From an uncultured Bacteroidaceae bacterium (GTDB lineage: Bacteria; Bacteroidota; Bacteroidia; Bacteroidales; Bacteroidaceae), in contig CAKQYA010000053.1 in the NCBI GenBank assembly GCA_934293005.1, positions 1 to 8,342 of the forward strand: a stretch of DNA of 8,342 nt, read 5' to 3'. The position numbers and the translations under genes were made by a program. The notes beneath the pieces were generated by a model. The model was not told the origin of the DNA. It searched no databases and saw only the letters and a program-made list of their open reading frames with translations. This document shows positions 1 to 5,566 of this stretch, one piece after another. Each line of letters opens with the position of its first letter. The stretch's first letter is position 1.

Positions 1-21
1 AATTCGTAACCTCTTCTTTTT

Positions 22-43
22 ATGAGATAAAAACTTATCTCAT
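22..43. repeat. Perfect 9-bp inverted repeat with 4-nt loop
   Basis: ATGAGATAA (22-30) and TTATCTCAT (35-43) are exact reverse complements around AAAC. There is no T-run after it on the plus strand, and on the minus strand it is followed by A's, so it does not look like an intrinsic terminator. It could be an operator or a cruciform-type element ahead of the damaged gene that follows. Function unknown. Confidence 0.5.
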
Positions 44-188
44 TCTCAATCACTTATAAAAAATACGTACTTTCCACGGATAAAACACGGTCGTACATGC
101 AGTAGCTCGTTCCGCTAAAAAGCAAACTATAACCATCTCATCCACATCGACACTGTCTGCAGATGGCAAGCAATACCCTATAACAAAA
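31..188 (+). pseudogene. Apparent frame-broken 5' part of the thioredoxin-like gene
   Basis: The reading frame of the downstream gene stays open upstream of its GTG start as far as a TAA at 81-83, without ATG, GTG or TTG. Its translation still looks like family protein: NTVVHAVARSAKKQTITISS (84-143), then a segment ending in ADGKQYPIT that resembles the 'ADGKxYxLT' segment of related Bacteroidetes TlpA-like proteins. In another frame, 61-84 reads KYVLSTDK, which would join smoothly if one A had been lost from the AAAA run at 82-85 (giving STDKNTVVH). That frame is itself closed by TAA at 28-30, and no signal peptide is visible. I infer a decayed or frameshifted 5' end. The family resemblance is from memory, not from an alignment. 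Confidence 0.5.
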
Positions 189-1811
189 GTGTCAAAAGTA
201 AAAATGGACAAGCCATATCAGATGCCAGACAGCGGAGCCGTGCACTTCGAGATGACATTCCAGCCTGTGCCATCCCACACTCGCATTCTGCATTTCATAG
301 AATCGCCAAACGACGGAGGGTGGAAACTGTACAATATCAGAGACAGAAAAGAAGACCTCCACACTGGCATTCCTGCAGAATGGGCCGAGGTGAAGTATGA
401 CAATGATCCCAAGCTGCCAAAATCAGAATTTTGTGACGACTCCACAAAAATAAGCATCACTATACTCAACTATGTGCCAGAAGCTGCAAAAGACCTGCGC
501 CTCACCTTCCTCATGTACGACATGGGCACCATTGCTTACAACAAGAGTTATCCATTATCAGCAACAGGAGAAACTGAGATAAAACTGCATCCATGCTTCC
601 CATCTACTGTCTACATGAGTTTGGGAGACGCCAATCCGGCCCCTGTGATAATAGAACCAGGCAAAGACCTGTCCATCCTCATGGACATGGGCAATGCGAC
701 CAACTCCTTCCCTGCAATAGGTTTCAAGGGCAACATGGCTAAAACAAACTATGAACTGAACGTCAAAGGCGGCAAAAACGCCATAAGCTATAGATACGAC
801 AAAGAATACTACGACTCTCTGCTCACATCTGATGCCAACCTGTCAATGACTCTCAGCGACGAGCACTTCAATGCTGAAAAATCATATTTCAATTACGACA
901 TGTTTTCTCCTACGACAATAGAGTATCTGAGGCTGCTGAACAATTACGAATTCACACGACATTGTTTCTTCATCAACCAACACATAAACTCAGAGATACA
1001 GAACATACTGGAAAAAAATTCATTCAGCCCCAACATCTCACGCAGCATCACTTTCAGCGACTACACTATGCAGATCCCAACGTATGAGAAAAGCATACTC
1101 ACAAGCGACCACATGACCTTGTGCCCGTCGTTCTATACAGTCACCCTGTTCAGGAGCGGAATTCAAAACAACAAATTCTCAGACCCTGAAGGCCGACTCC
1201 ACTCATACAACAAAGATATAGACAATCTTTACAGTACCATAGCATACAGCATAGCCAATGACACATCGATGGCTGCGAGGTTCCAGAAACAGATAAAAGA
1301 CTCCACACTCATGGCGTACAGCCATACTGCTGCCGCACGCTGGCAACAAAAAGTGGACATGATGAACAAAACACCGCACATACGATTCAGTCAGGGCAAT
1401 CCATCTCGTAAAGAAGAATTGAGGCAAAGCATCCTCAACGAGCATAAAGGTAAGACAGTAGTCTTCATTGCCTTCGACAAGAGCAATCCTTATAGTGCAG
1501 CAGCTTTTGAGAGGACATGCGACATCATGAAGAAATGCGACAGCAACAGAATAGCTTTCATCTGCATCGACTTGGACTTGGAACAAAACGACTACGAGTC
1601 GTGGCACAACTTCGCCACGCATCATCCGGGCTTCTTCTACATGGACACAAACCAATCCTACTCCACCCTCTTCAAATTCTCACCGCTCGACAACAACTCT
1701 CCTGTAAAAACAGGATGCCAATACGAGATTTACTCACCTGAAGGCTCGAACATCCTAAGCACCAGAGATGACGCGACAGCAAATAAGATGATTAAAGACA
1801 TTGCATGGTGA
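189..1811 (+). CDS. Thioredoxin-fold (TlpA-like) protein lacking CxxC, probably 5'-truncated
   Basis: The 540-residue frame from GTG 189 (first ATG at 204) has three parts. Residues 1-55 resemble the end of a beta-domain found in Bacteroidetes TlpA-like lipoproteins (MPDSG, FQPVP, HFIES, GWKLYNI). Residues about 88-195 look like a DUF4369-like domain (SLGDANPAPVIIEPGKD at 144-160, then GFKGN). A helical linker leads to a thioredoxin fold at about 419-540 (GKTVVFIAFD, then FICIDLD). The catalytic CxxC position is occupied by NPYS (433-436), so disulfide exchange is not expected. Relatives are usually exported, often as lipoproteins, but this frame has no signal peptide, and family-like sequence continues upstream of the start. 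It is therefore either a recent pseudogene or a mis-sequenced gene. It stands alone, and base composition looks more AT-rich than in the plus-strand genes to its right. The fold is fairly sure; the biological role is unknown. Confidence 0.7.
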   Translation: MSKVKMDKPYQMPDSGAVHFEMTFQPVPSHTRILHFIESPNDGGWKLYNIRDRKEDLHTGIPAEWAEVKYDNDPKLPKSEFCDDSTKISITILNYVPEAAKDLRLTFLMYDMGTIAYNKSYPLSATGETEIKLHPCFPSTVYMSLGDANPAPVIIEPGKDLSILMDMGNATNSFPAIGFKGNMAKTNYELNVKGGKNAISYRYDKEYYDSLLTSDANLSMTLSDEHFNAEKSYFNYDMFSPTTIEYLRLLNNYEFTRHCFFINQHINSEIQNILEKNSFSPNISRSITFSDYTMQIPTYEKSILTSDHMTLCPSFYTVTLFRSGIQNNKFSDPEGRLHSYNKDIDNLYSTIAYSIANDTSMAARFQKQIKDSTLMAYSHTAAARWQQKVDMMNKTPHIRFSQGNPSRKEELRQSILNEHKGKTVVFIAFDKSNPYSAAAFERTCDIMKKCDSNRIAFICIDLDLEQNDYESWHNFATHHPGFFYMDTNQSYSTLFKFSPLDNNSPVKTGCQYEIYSPEGSNILSTRDDATANKMIKDIAW

Positions 1812-1844
1812 TTGCGCTGGAAAGATGGTGATTGCGCCGGAAAA
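1805..1844 (+). repeat. 20-bp tandem duplication across the stop codon
   Basis: ATGGTGATTGCGCTGGAAAG (1805-1824) is followed immediately by ATGGTGATTGCGCCGGAAAA (1825-1844), differing at two positions. The TGA stop of the thioredoxin-like gene (1809-1811) lies inside the first copy. A unit of 20 is not a multiple of three, so it is not a coding repeat. It is probably a local slippage duplication. Confidence 0.8.
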
Positions 1845-1980
1845 ACAAAAACAACATCATTGGCTGCGGTTGCAGATGTTTATTCCACATCGACATTAGA
1901 TTTGAGATAAACGGGAAAGAGCCTGCCAACAAATCACGCACATACAATTCGTGACGTTACTAAAACATCTGGAAAACAAT

Positions 1981-2018
1981 AAATCCCCCATAGCCACTTT
2001 GATGACTATGGAGGATTT
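1981..2018. terminator. Bidirectional terminator between convergent units
   Basis: AAATCCCCCATAG (1981-1993) pairs with CTATGGAGGATTT (2006-2018) with one mismatch around a 12-nt loop. On the plus strand it is followed by GTTTTAT. On the minus strand the exit side is the complement of AAAACAAT, also U-rich. It sits between the stop of the thioredoxin-like gene and the stop of the GGGtGRT gene, where a shared terminator is expected. Confidence 0.8.
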
Positions 2019-2045
2019 GTTTTATACAGATGATGCAACTGTCAA

Positions 2046-3065
2046 TTACTTGTGATTGAGGACAAGGTCAACATTTACAGCACATGCCACAGAGCAGCCT
2101 ACCATTGGGTTGTTGCCAATGCCAAGGAAGCCCATCATCTCAACGTGAGCAGGAACTGAAGAAGAACCAGCAAACTGAGCGTCAGAGTGCATGCGGCCAA
2201 GTGTGTCTGTCATACCATAAGAAGCAGGACCTGCAGCCATGTTGTCTGGGTGAAGTGTACGGCCTGTACCACCACCTGAAGCTACTGAGAAGTATGGCTT
2301 GCCAGCGCGGATGCGCTCCTTCTTGTATGTGCCAGCTGTTGGGTGCTGGAAACGAGTTGGGTTTGTTGAGTTACCTGTGATAGAAACGTCTACGTCCTCT
2401 TTCCACATGATAGCAACACCCTCGCGCACGTCATCTGCACCGTAGCAGTTGACTGCTGCACGTGGACCGTTAGAGTAAGCGATGCGCTTAACCTCCTTGA
2501 GCTCGCCTGTGAAATAGTCGAACTGAGTCTGCACGTATGTGAAGCCATTGATACGAGAGATGATCATTGCAGCGTCCTTGCCAAGACCGTTGAGGATGCA
2601 ACGGAGTGGCTTGTCAGCTGGTCTCGACTTGTTTGCCATCTGAGCAATCTTGATAGCACCTTCTGCAGCAGCAAACGACTCATGTCCTGCGAGGAAAGCG
2701 AAGCACTTAGTCTCTGGTGTGAGCAGACGAGCTGCAAGCTCACCATGACCAATACCCACCTTGCGGTCGTCAGCTACAGAACCTGGGATGCAGAATGACT
2801 GGAGACCCTCGCCAATGTAGTTGGCAGCCTCAACAGCATCCTTAGCACCTTCCTTGAGAGCGATAGCAGTGCCTACCACGTAAGCCCACTTTGCGTTCTC
2901 GAAGCAGATCATCTGAGTCTCTTCGCAAGTCTTGTATGGGTCAAGACCTGCCTTGTCGCAGATAGCGTTTGCTTCTTCGATAGAAGAAATACCATGCTTA
3001 TTCAAACATGCGAGGATCTGCTTGATGCGGCGATCCTGTGATTCGAACTTTACTTCTCTTATCAT
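2046..3065 (-). CDS. GGGtGRT family protein (function unknown)
   Basis: This 339-residue protein carries the family signature GGGTGRT at residues 264-270 (YFSVASGGGTGRTLHPDN), followed by GPASYGMTDTLGRMHSDAQF and the C-terminal GIGNNPMVGCSVACAVNVD with Cys324 and Cys328. It has ten cysteines in all (20, 36, 47, 54, 92, 121, 156, 207, 324, 328) and no signal peptide or membrane segment, so it is probably cytoplasmic. I recognise it as the GGGtGRT protein family, commonly encoded beside a NifU-like scaffold in anaerobes; I know of no established reaction. It is the second gene of a two-gene operon, 20 nt after the scaffold gene. A perfect AGGAGG lies 8 nt before ATG 3065, which fixes the start. 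The glycine-rich motif could bind a nucleotide or cofactor, and the cysteines a cluster; both are inference. Confidence 0.88.
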   Translation of the reverse strand: MIREVKFESQDRRIKQILACLNKHGISSIEEANAICDKAGLDPYKTCEETQMICFENAKWAYVVGTAIALKEGAKDAVEAANYIGEGLQSFCIPGSVADDRKVGIGHGELAARLLTPETKCFAFLAGHESFAAAEGAIKIAQMANKSRPADKPLRCILNGLGKDAAMIISRINGFTYVQTQFDYFTGELKEVKRIAYSNGPRAAVNCYGADDVREGVAIMWKEDVDVSITGNSTNPTRFQHPTAGTYKKERIRAGKPYFSVASGGGTGRTLHPDNMAAGPASYGMTDTLGRMHSDAQFAGSSSVPAHVEMMGFLGIGNNPMVGCSVACAVNVDLVLNHK

Positions 3066-3073
3066 ATTATATT

Positions 3074-3079
3074 CCTCCT
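3074..3079 (-). promoter_or_regulatory. Strong Shine-Dalgarno AGGAGG for the GGGtGRT gene
   Basis: On the minus strand AGGAGG lies 8 nt upstream of ATG 3065, inside the 20-nt gap after the scaffold gene. Most other starts in this window have only A-rich or weak sites, so the second cistron is equipped for efficient independent initiation. Confidence 0.8.
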
Positions 3080-3085
3080 ATTATA

Positions 3086-3787
3086 TTATTCTTTACGTGG
3101 GTCAATTGATTTAACTGCACCGTCCTCAGCCTTTGTGCGGCCGTAAGTGCCTGTAACACTCTTAAGAGCCTCGTCAGCTGGAACACCCTTCTTTACAGCG
3201 TCCATGAACTTGCCCATGTGAACGAACTCGTAACCGCAAACCTGGTTGTCAGCATCGAGGAACATCTTTGTGATGTAGCCCTCTGTGAGCTGGAGGTAAC
3301 GAGTGCCCTTTGCCTTTGTGCCATAGAGAGTACCAGTCTGTGAGATGAGTCCCTTGCCGAGATCCTCAAGACCTGCGCCAATCATCAGGCCGCCCTCTGA
3401 GAAAGCCGACTGTGTGCGACCGTAAACAATCTGGAGGAAGAGTTCACGCATAGCAGTGTTGATAGCGTCGCAAACGAGGTCTGTGTTGAGAGCCTCAAGG
3501 ATTGTCTTGCCAGGAAGAATCTCAGATGCCATAGCAGCTGAGTGAGTCATGCCTGAGCAACCGATTGTCTCCACGAGGCACTCCTCGATGACACCTTCCT
3601 TAACGTTGAGAGTGAGCTTGCATGCACCCTGCTGTGGAGCGCACCATCCCACACCGTGAGTAAGACCTGAGATGTCCTTGATTTCTTTAGCCTGAATCCA
3701 CTTTCCTTCTTCTGGAATTGGAGCTGGACCATGATTAGGACCCTTGGCTACACAGCACATTTCCTGTACTTCTTTTGAATAAACCAT
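3086..3787 (-). CDS. NifU/IscU-like iron-sulfur cluster scaffold protein
   Basis: The protein has 233 residues, longer than the roughly 130 of classical IscU. Residues about 40-105 resemble the IscU/NifU-N fold: KLTLNVKEGVIEE (57-69), ETIGCSGMTHSAAMASE (73-89) matching the GCGSAIASS region, then PGKTILEAL (92-100) matching the GKTLxEAL helix. IscU normally has APxCGDVMKL at its first cluster ligand. Here the segment is CAPQQGACKL (49-58), so the Cys-Gly-Asp is missing and C49 and C56 flank its place. C77 fits the second ligand, and C106 is a possible third. C11 and C12 form an N-terminal pair. Residues about 150-233 are an extension I do not recognise. It heads the operon with the GGGtGRT gene and is probably cytoplasmic. 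ATG 3785-3787 is the first start after the leader and has only a weak GGA upstream. Scaffold-like fold likely; actual cargo or partner unknown. Confidence 0.82.
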   Translation of the reverse strand: MVYSKEVQEMCCVAKGPNHGPAPIPEEGKWIQAKEIKDISGLTHGVGWCAPQQGACKLTLNVKEGVIEECLVETIGCSGMTHSAAMASEILPGKTILEALNTDLVCDAINTAMRELFLQIVYGRTQSAFSEGGLMIGAGLEDLGKGLISQTGTLYGTKAKGTRYLQLTEGYITKMFLDADNQVCGYEFVHMGKFMDAVKKGVPADEALKSVTGTYGRTKAEDGAVKSIDPRKE

Positions 3788-3841
3788 AATAAAAATCCAA
3801 TTTATTAATTAATAAAATTAGTGTTGTTAGTCATATCCAAC

Positions 3842-3946
3842 AGGCAGGGCTGCTTGTCGATATCTTATGCATTATCCATACTGCGCAAGCTGATCACGCA
3901 GCTGCTGAAACACGCTCTTTCATGCATAAAAGCAATCATCCTGCCT
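3842..3946 (-). promoter_or_regulatory. Leader of the scaffold operon with RBS-masking complementarity
   Basis: In the minus-strand transcript AGGCAGG (3946-3940) lies directly before the leader ATG at 3939. CCTGCCT (3848-3842) lies 16 nt after the leader stop. They are exact 7-nt complements, so a long-range stem enclosing the leader ORF could hide its ribosome-binding area. A smaller hairpin (ACAAGCA/TGCCTGT, one mismatch) competes for the same downstream segment. A regulatory role is inference. Confidence 0.35.
3865..3939 (-). CDS. Putative cysteine-containing leader peptide (24 codons)
   Basis: A short frame from ATG 3937-3939 to TAA 3865-3867 encodes 24 residues, with core MHERACFSSCVIS (residues 5-17) and end RSMDNA. 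Cys10 and Cys14 lie inside it. An AGGCAGG abuts the first ATG; the internal Met5 (3925-3927) is an alternative start, with AGGA 11 nt upstream. A TAnnTTTG-type -7 box sits at 3957-3964, which would start the RNA only about 12-15 nt before the ORF. It ends 77 nt before the NifU-like gene. Position, promoter and cysteine content suggest a leader peptide that senses cysteine supply or cluster status for the operon. Against it: an ORF this short can occur by chance, and I have no conservation data. Confidence 0.4.
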   Translation of the reverse strand: MIAFMHERACFSSCVISLRSMDNA

Positions 3947-3958
3947 TTATTTCATGCA
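3918..3958. repeat. Pair of direct repeats TTTCATGCA, 32 bp apart
   Basis: TTTCATGCA occurs at 3918-3926 and 3950-3958 (TGCATGAAA on the minus strand). The start-to-start distance is 32 bp, about three helical turns. One copy overlaps the predicted minus-strand promoter and start point; the other lies in the leader ORF. They may be half-sites for a regulator of the scaffold operon. Confidence 0.4.
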
Positions 3959-3964
3959 AAAATA
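3957..3964 (-). promoter_or_regulatory. Predicted -7 promoter box (TATTTTTG) for the scaffold operon
   Basis: The minus strand reads TATTTTTG, matching the Bacteroidetes primary-sigma -7 consensus TAnnTTTG. Transcription would start near 3950, just ahead of the leader ORF, giving a leader of roughly 160 nt before the NifU-like gene. No clear TTG -33 element is seen about 20 nt upstream, so the call rests on the -7 box and position. Confidence 0.45.
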
Positions 3965-4048
3965 AGAAATAAAAATAAGAAGTGAGAAATAATTGGGAAA
4001 AAATCTTTTTAATGTCACCATTTTTTTTCATCTTATCACAAAAAAACG

Positions 4049-4056
4049 TAACTTTG
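4049..4056 (+). promoter_or_regulatory. -7 promoter box TAACTTTG of the DUF6055-like gene
   Basis: TAACTTTG matches TAnnTTTG exactly. A T-rich tract (4021-4028), but no clean TTG, occupies the -33 region. A start point near 4062 leaves a 5' UTR of about 43 nt before ATG 4105 and lies downstream of the earlier in-frame ATG at 3982, which therefore cannot be the start from this promoter. Confidence 0.7.
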
Positions 4057-4104
4057 TATCATCGAATTTCACGATTAGCTATAAACTTACAACATTCAGA
4101 GAAA

Positions 4105-5427
4105 ATGAAACTAACAACTAAAAACCACTTCAGCTGGTGCCTTGCCACCATGCTGGCATGCTCTGCACCTGCAGCCATGGCAAGCCAATTCACATCAGCC
4201 AATGATGCTTCGTTCACTACATCCATGTATGCCGCAGCTGCAAACGACTCAACATTCCACGCTCCTGCAGGCAAAGAGGTGTTCATTCCGAAAGACCTCC
4301 GCAGCAACGACTTCAGCAACCCCGACTCAAAATGGAGCTATGCTCGATGCGCCTACACCGACGACATCATCATATTCTGGGAGAAACCTTTCGGAAACGA
4401 CTTGAGCAAGGCTCCCGACCTCGAGGGCCACAACATGAAGATTGACTTGAAGAACCTTATCACTCGCATACAGTCGTTCTACGACTATTTCAAAAATGAC
4501 CTCAAGTTCATCAAACCCGGTTCCAACGCTGACCGCTACCGCATGATGGTCATGCTCAACTATTCACTTGAAGGCACAGCCTATGGCGGCGACTACGATG
4601 GCGTGATAGGAGCACTGTGGATAAGTCCAAACCGCGTGCAGGACAAGAAGCTCAACTGCATAGCGCATGAGCTCGGCCATTCATTCCAGTCGATGATATC
4701 ATGCGACAAGCAAGGGGAAAGCTGGGGCGGAGGCGGCATCTTCGAGATGGCAAGCCAATGGATGCTCTTCAATGTCAACCCCGAATGGCCAACAGATGAG
4801 AACTTCCACTGGCGCGCTTTCATCGACAATGCCAACCTGCGCTTCCTTGCCGGAGAGAACATCTACCACTCTCCTTACATGCTTGAATACTGGAGCATGA
4901 AGCATGGGCTAACCGTCATTGGCGACCTCTTCCGAGCAGGCAAGCGCGGAGAAGACCCTGCTTCCACATACATGAAGATGTTCAACCTCACCAACTGCGA
5001 CTTCGCCAAAGAAGCTGTCGACTGCTATTCGCGTCTTCTTACCTTCGACTTCCCAGGCAAGCATGAGGCCAACAAGAAATATTCAGGCGAATTTGTCAAC
5101 AACAAAGATCTCGAGACATTCGGAGCCAATGTCATCAAACTTGACGCCAAAGGCAAAAAAGCCATCAAGCTTCAGTTCAGCGGCGACAAAGCCGACGGCT
5201 ATGCATACCGCATCGTGACTGTCAACGCCGACAAGAAAGCCACATACAGCGACATATGCACAAAAGCCAACGGCAAGCTTAAGATGAACCTGCCTGCCGA
5301 TGCCAAAGACGTGTATCTCGTTGTGACGGGCTATCCGCTCGGCGAATACAAGCCATACACCTTCAACCCTTACGGTGGTGGCCAGGCTGAAGCTCCGCAT
5401 GTCTACAAATACACTTTCAAGTATTAA
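4105..5427 (+). CDS. Secreted HExxH-motif protein, DUF6055-like
   Basis: From ATG 4105 the protein has 440 residues. It begins with a signal peptide (MKLTTKNHF, hydrophobic core, APAAMA then SQ; cleavage near residue 26). A weak alternative lipobox, MLAC, has its Cys at 19. An ATG at 3982 is in frame but upstream of the predicted promoter and adds 41 residues with no export signal, so I reject it. The central region (about 75-320) looks like DUF6055: DDIIIFWEKPFG, LNYSLEGTAYGGDYDGVIGA, NCIAHELGHSFQS. HELGH at 188-192 is a zincin-type metal site, and Glu214 in GGGIFEMASQW could be a third ligand with gluzincin-like spacing. The remaining 120 or so residues look beta-rich. It probably acts in the periplasm or outside the cell. 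Peptidase activity is inferred from the motif only. The GH97 gene follows 139 nt downstream on the same strand, possibly co-transcribed. Confidence 0.8.
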   Translation: MKLTTKNHFSWCLATMLACSAPAAMASQFTSANDASFTTSMYAAAANDSTFHAPAGKEVFIPKDLRSNDFSNPDSKWSYARCAYTDDIIIFWEKPFGNDLSKAPDLEGHNMKIDLKNLITRIQSFYDYFKNDLKFIKPGSNADRYRMMVMLNYSLEGTAYGGDYDGVIGALWISPNRVQDKKLNCIAHELGHSFQSMISCDKQGESWGGGGIFEMASQWMLFNVNPEWPTDENFHWRAFIDNANLRFLAGENIYHSPYMLEYWSMKHGLTVIGDLFRAGKRGEDPASTYMKMFNLTNCDFAKEAVDCYSRLLTFDFPGKHEANKKYSGEFVNNKDLETFGANVIKLDAKGKKAIKLQFSGDKADGYAYRIVTVNADKKATYSDICTKANGKLKMNLPADAKDVYLVVTGYPLGEYKPYTFNPYGGGQAEAPHVYKYTFKY

Positions 5428-5500
5428 CCCATAATCAGGCATCAGACCTATTCAGGCTAAAAGACGCAAACAAGCGACCTTTTACTATTTACTACATAGC

Positions 5501-5539
5501 AGCAGGCGCTGCATGCTTTTACAACCATGAACGCCTGCT
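5501..5539 (+). repeat. 8-bp inverted repeat in the DUF6055-GH97 gap
   Basis: AGCAGGCG (5501-5508) and CGCCTGCT (5532-5539) are exact reverse complements around a 23-nt loop, ending 27 nt before the GH97 ATG. No T-run follows. I see no TAnnTTTG box in this 139-nt gap, which favours read-through from the upstream gene. The stem could be an mRNA processing or regulatory element. Confidence 0.45.
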
Positions 5540-5566
5540 CAAAAACGCACTACAAAACATTGCCAA

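Noticed and set aside
1203..1655. 150-codon minus-strand ORF opposite the thioredoxin-like gene
   Set aside because: It mirrors the coding strand, with no recognisable domain, ribosome-binding site or promoter.
141..1895. 12-mer TCCACATCGACA on both sides of the thioredoxin-like gene (141-152 and 1884-1895), as possible target-site or duplication scars
   Set aside because: A shared 12-mer is expected about once or more by chance in a window this long, and the flanking sequences do not extend the match.
2084..2380. 98-codon plus-strand ORF opposite the GGGtGRT gene
   Set aside because: The minus-strand product carries the diagnostic GGGTGRT motif; the plus-strand product looks random.
3788..3864. 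Riboswitch before the NifU-like gene
   Set aside because: I found no recognisable aptamer core; the leader ORF and simple stems account for the visible structure.
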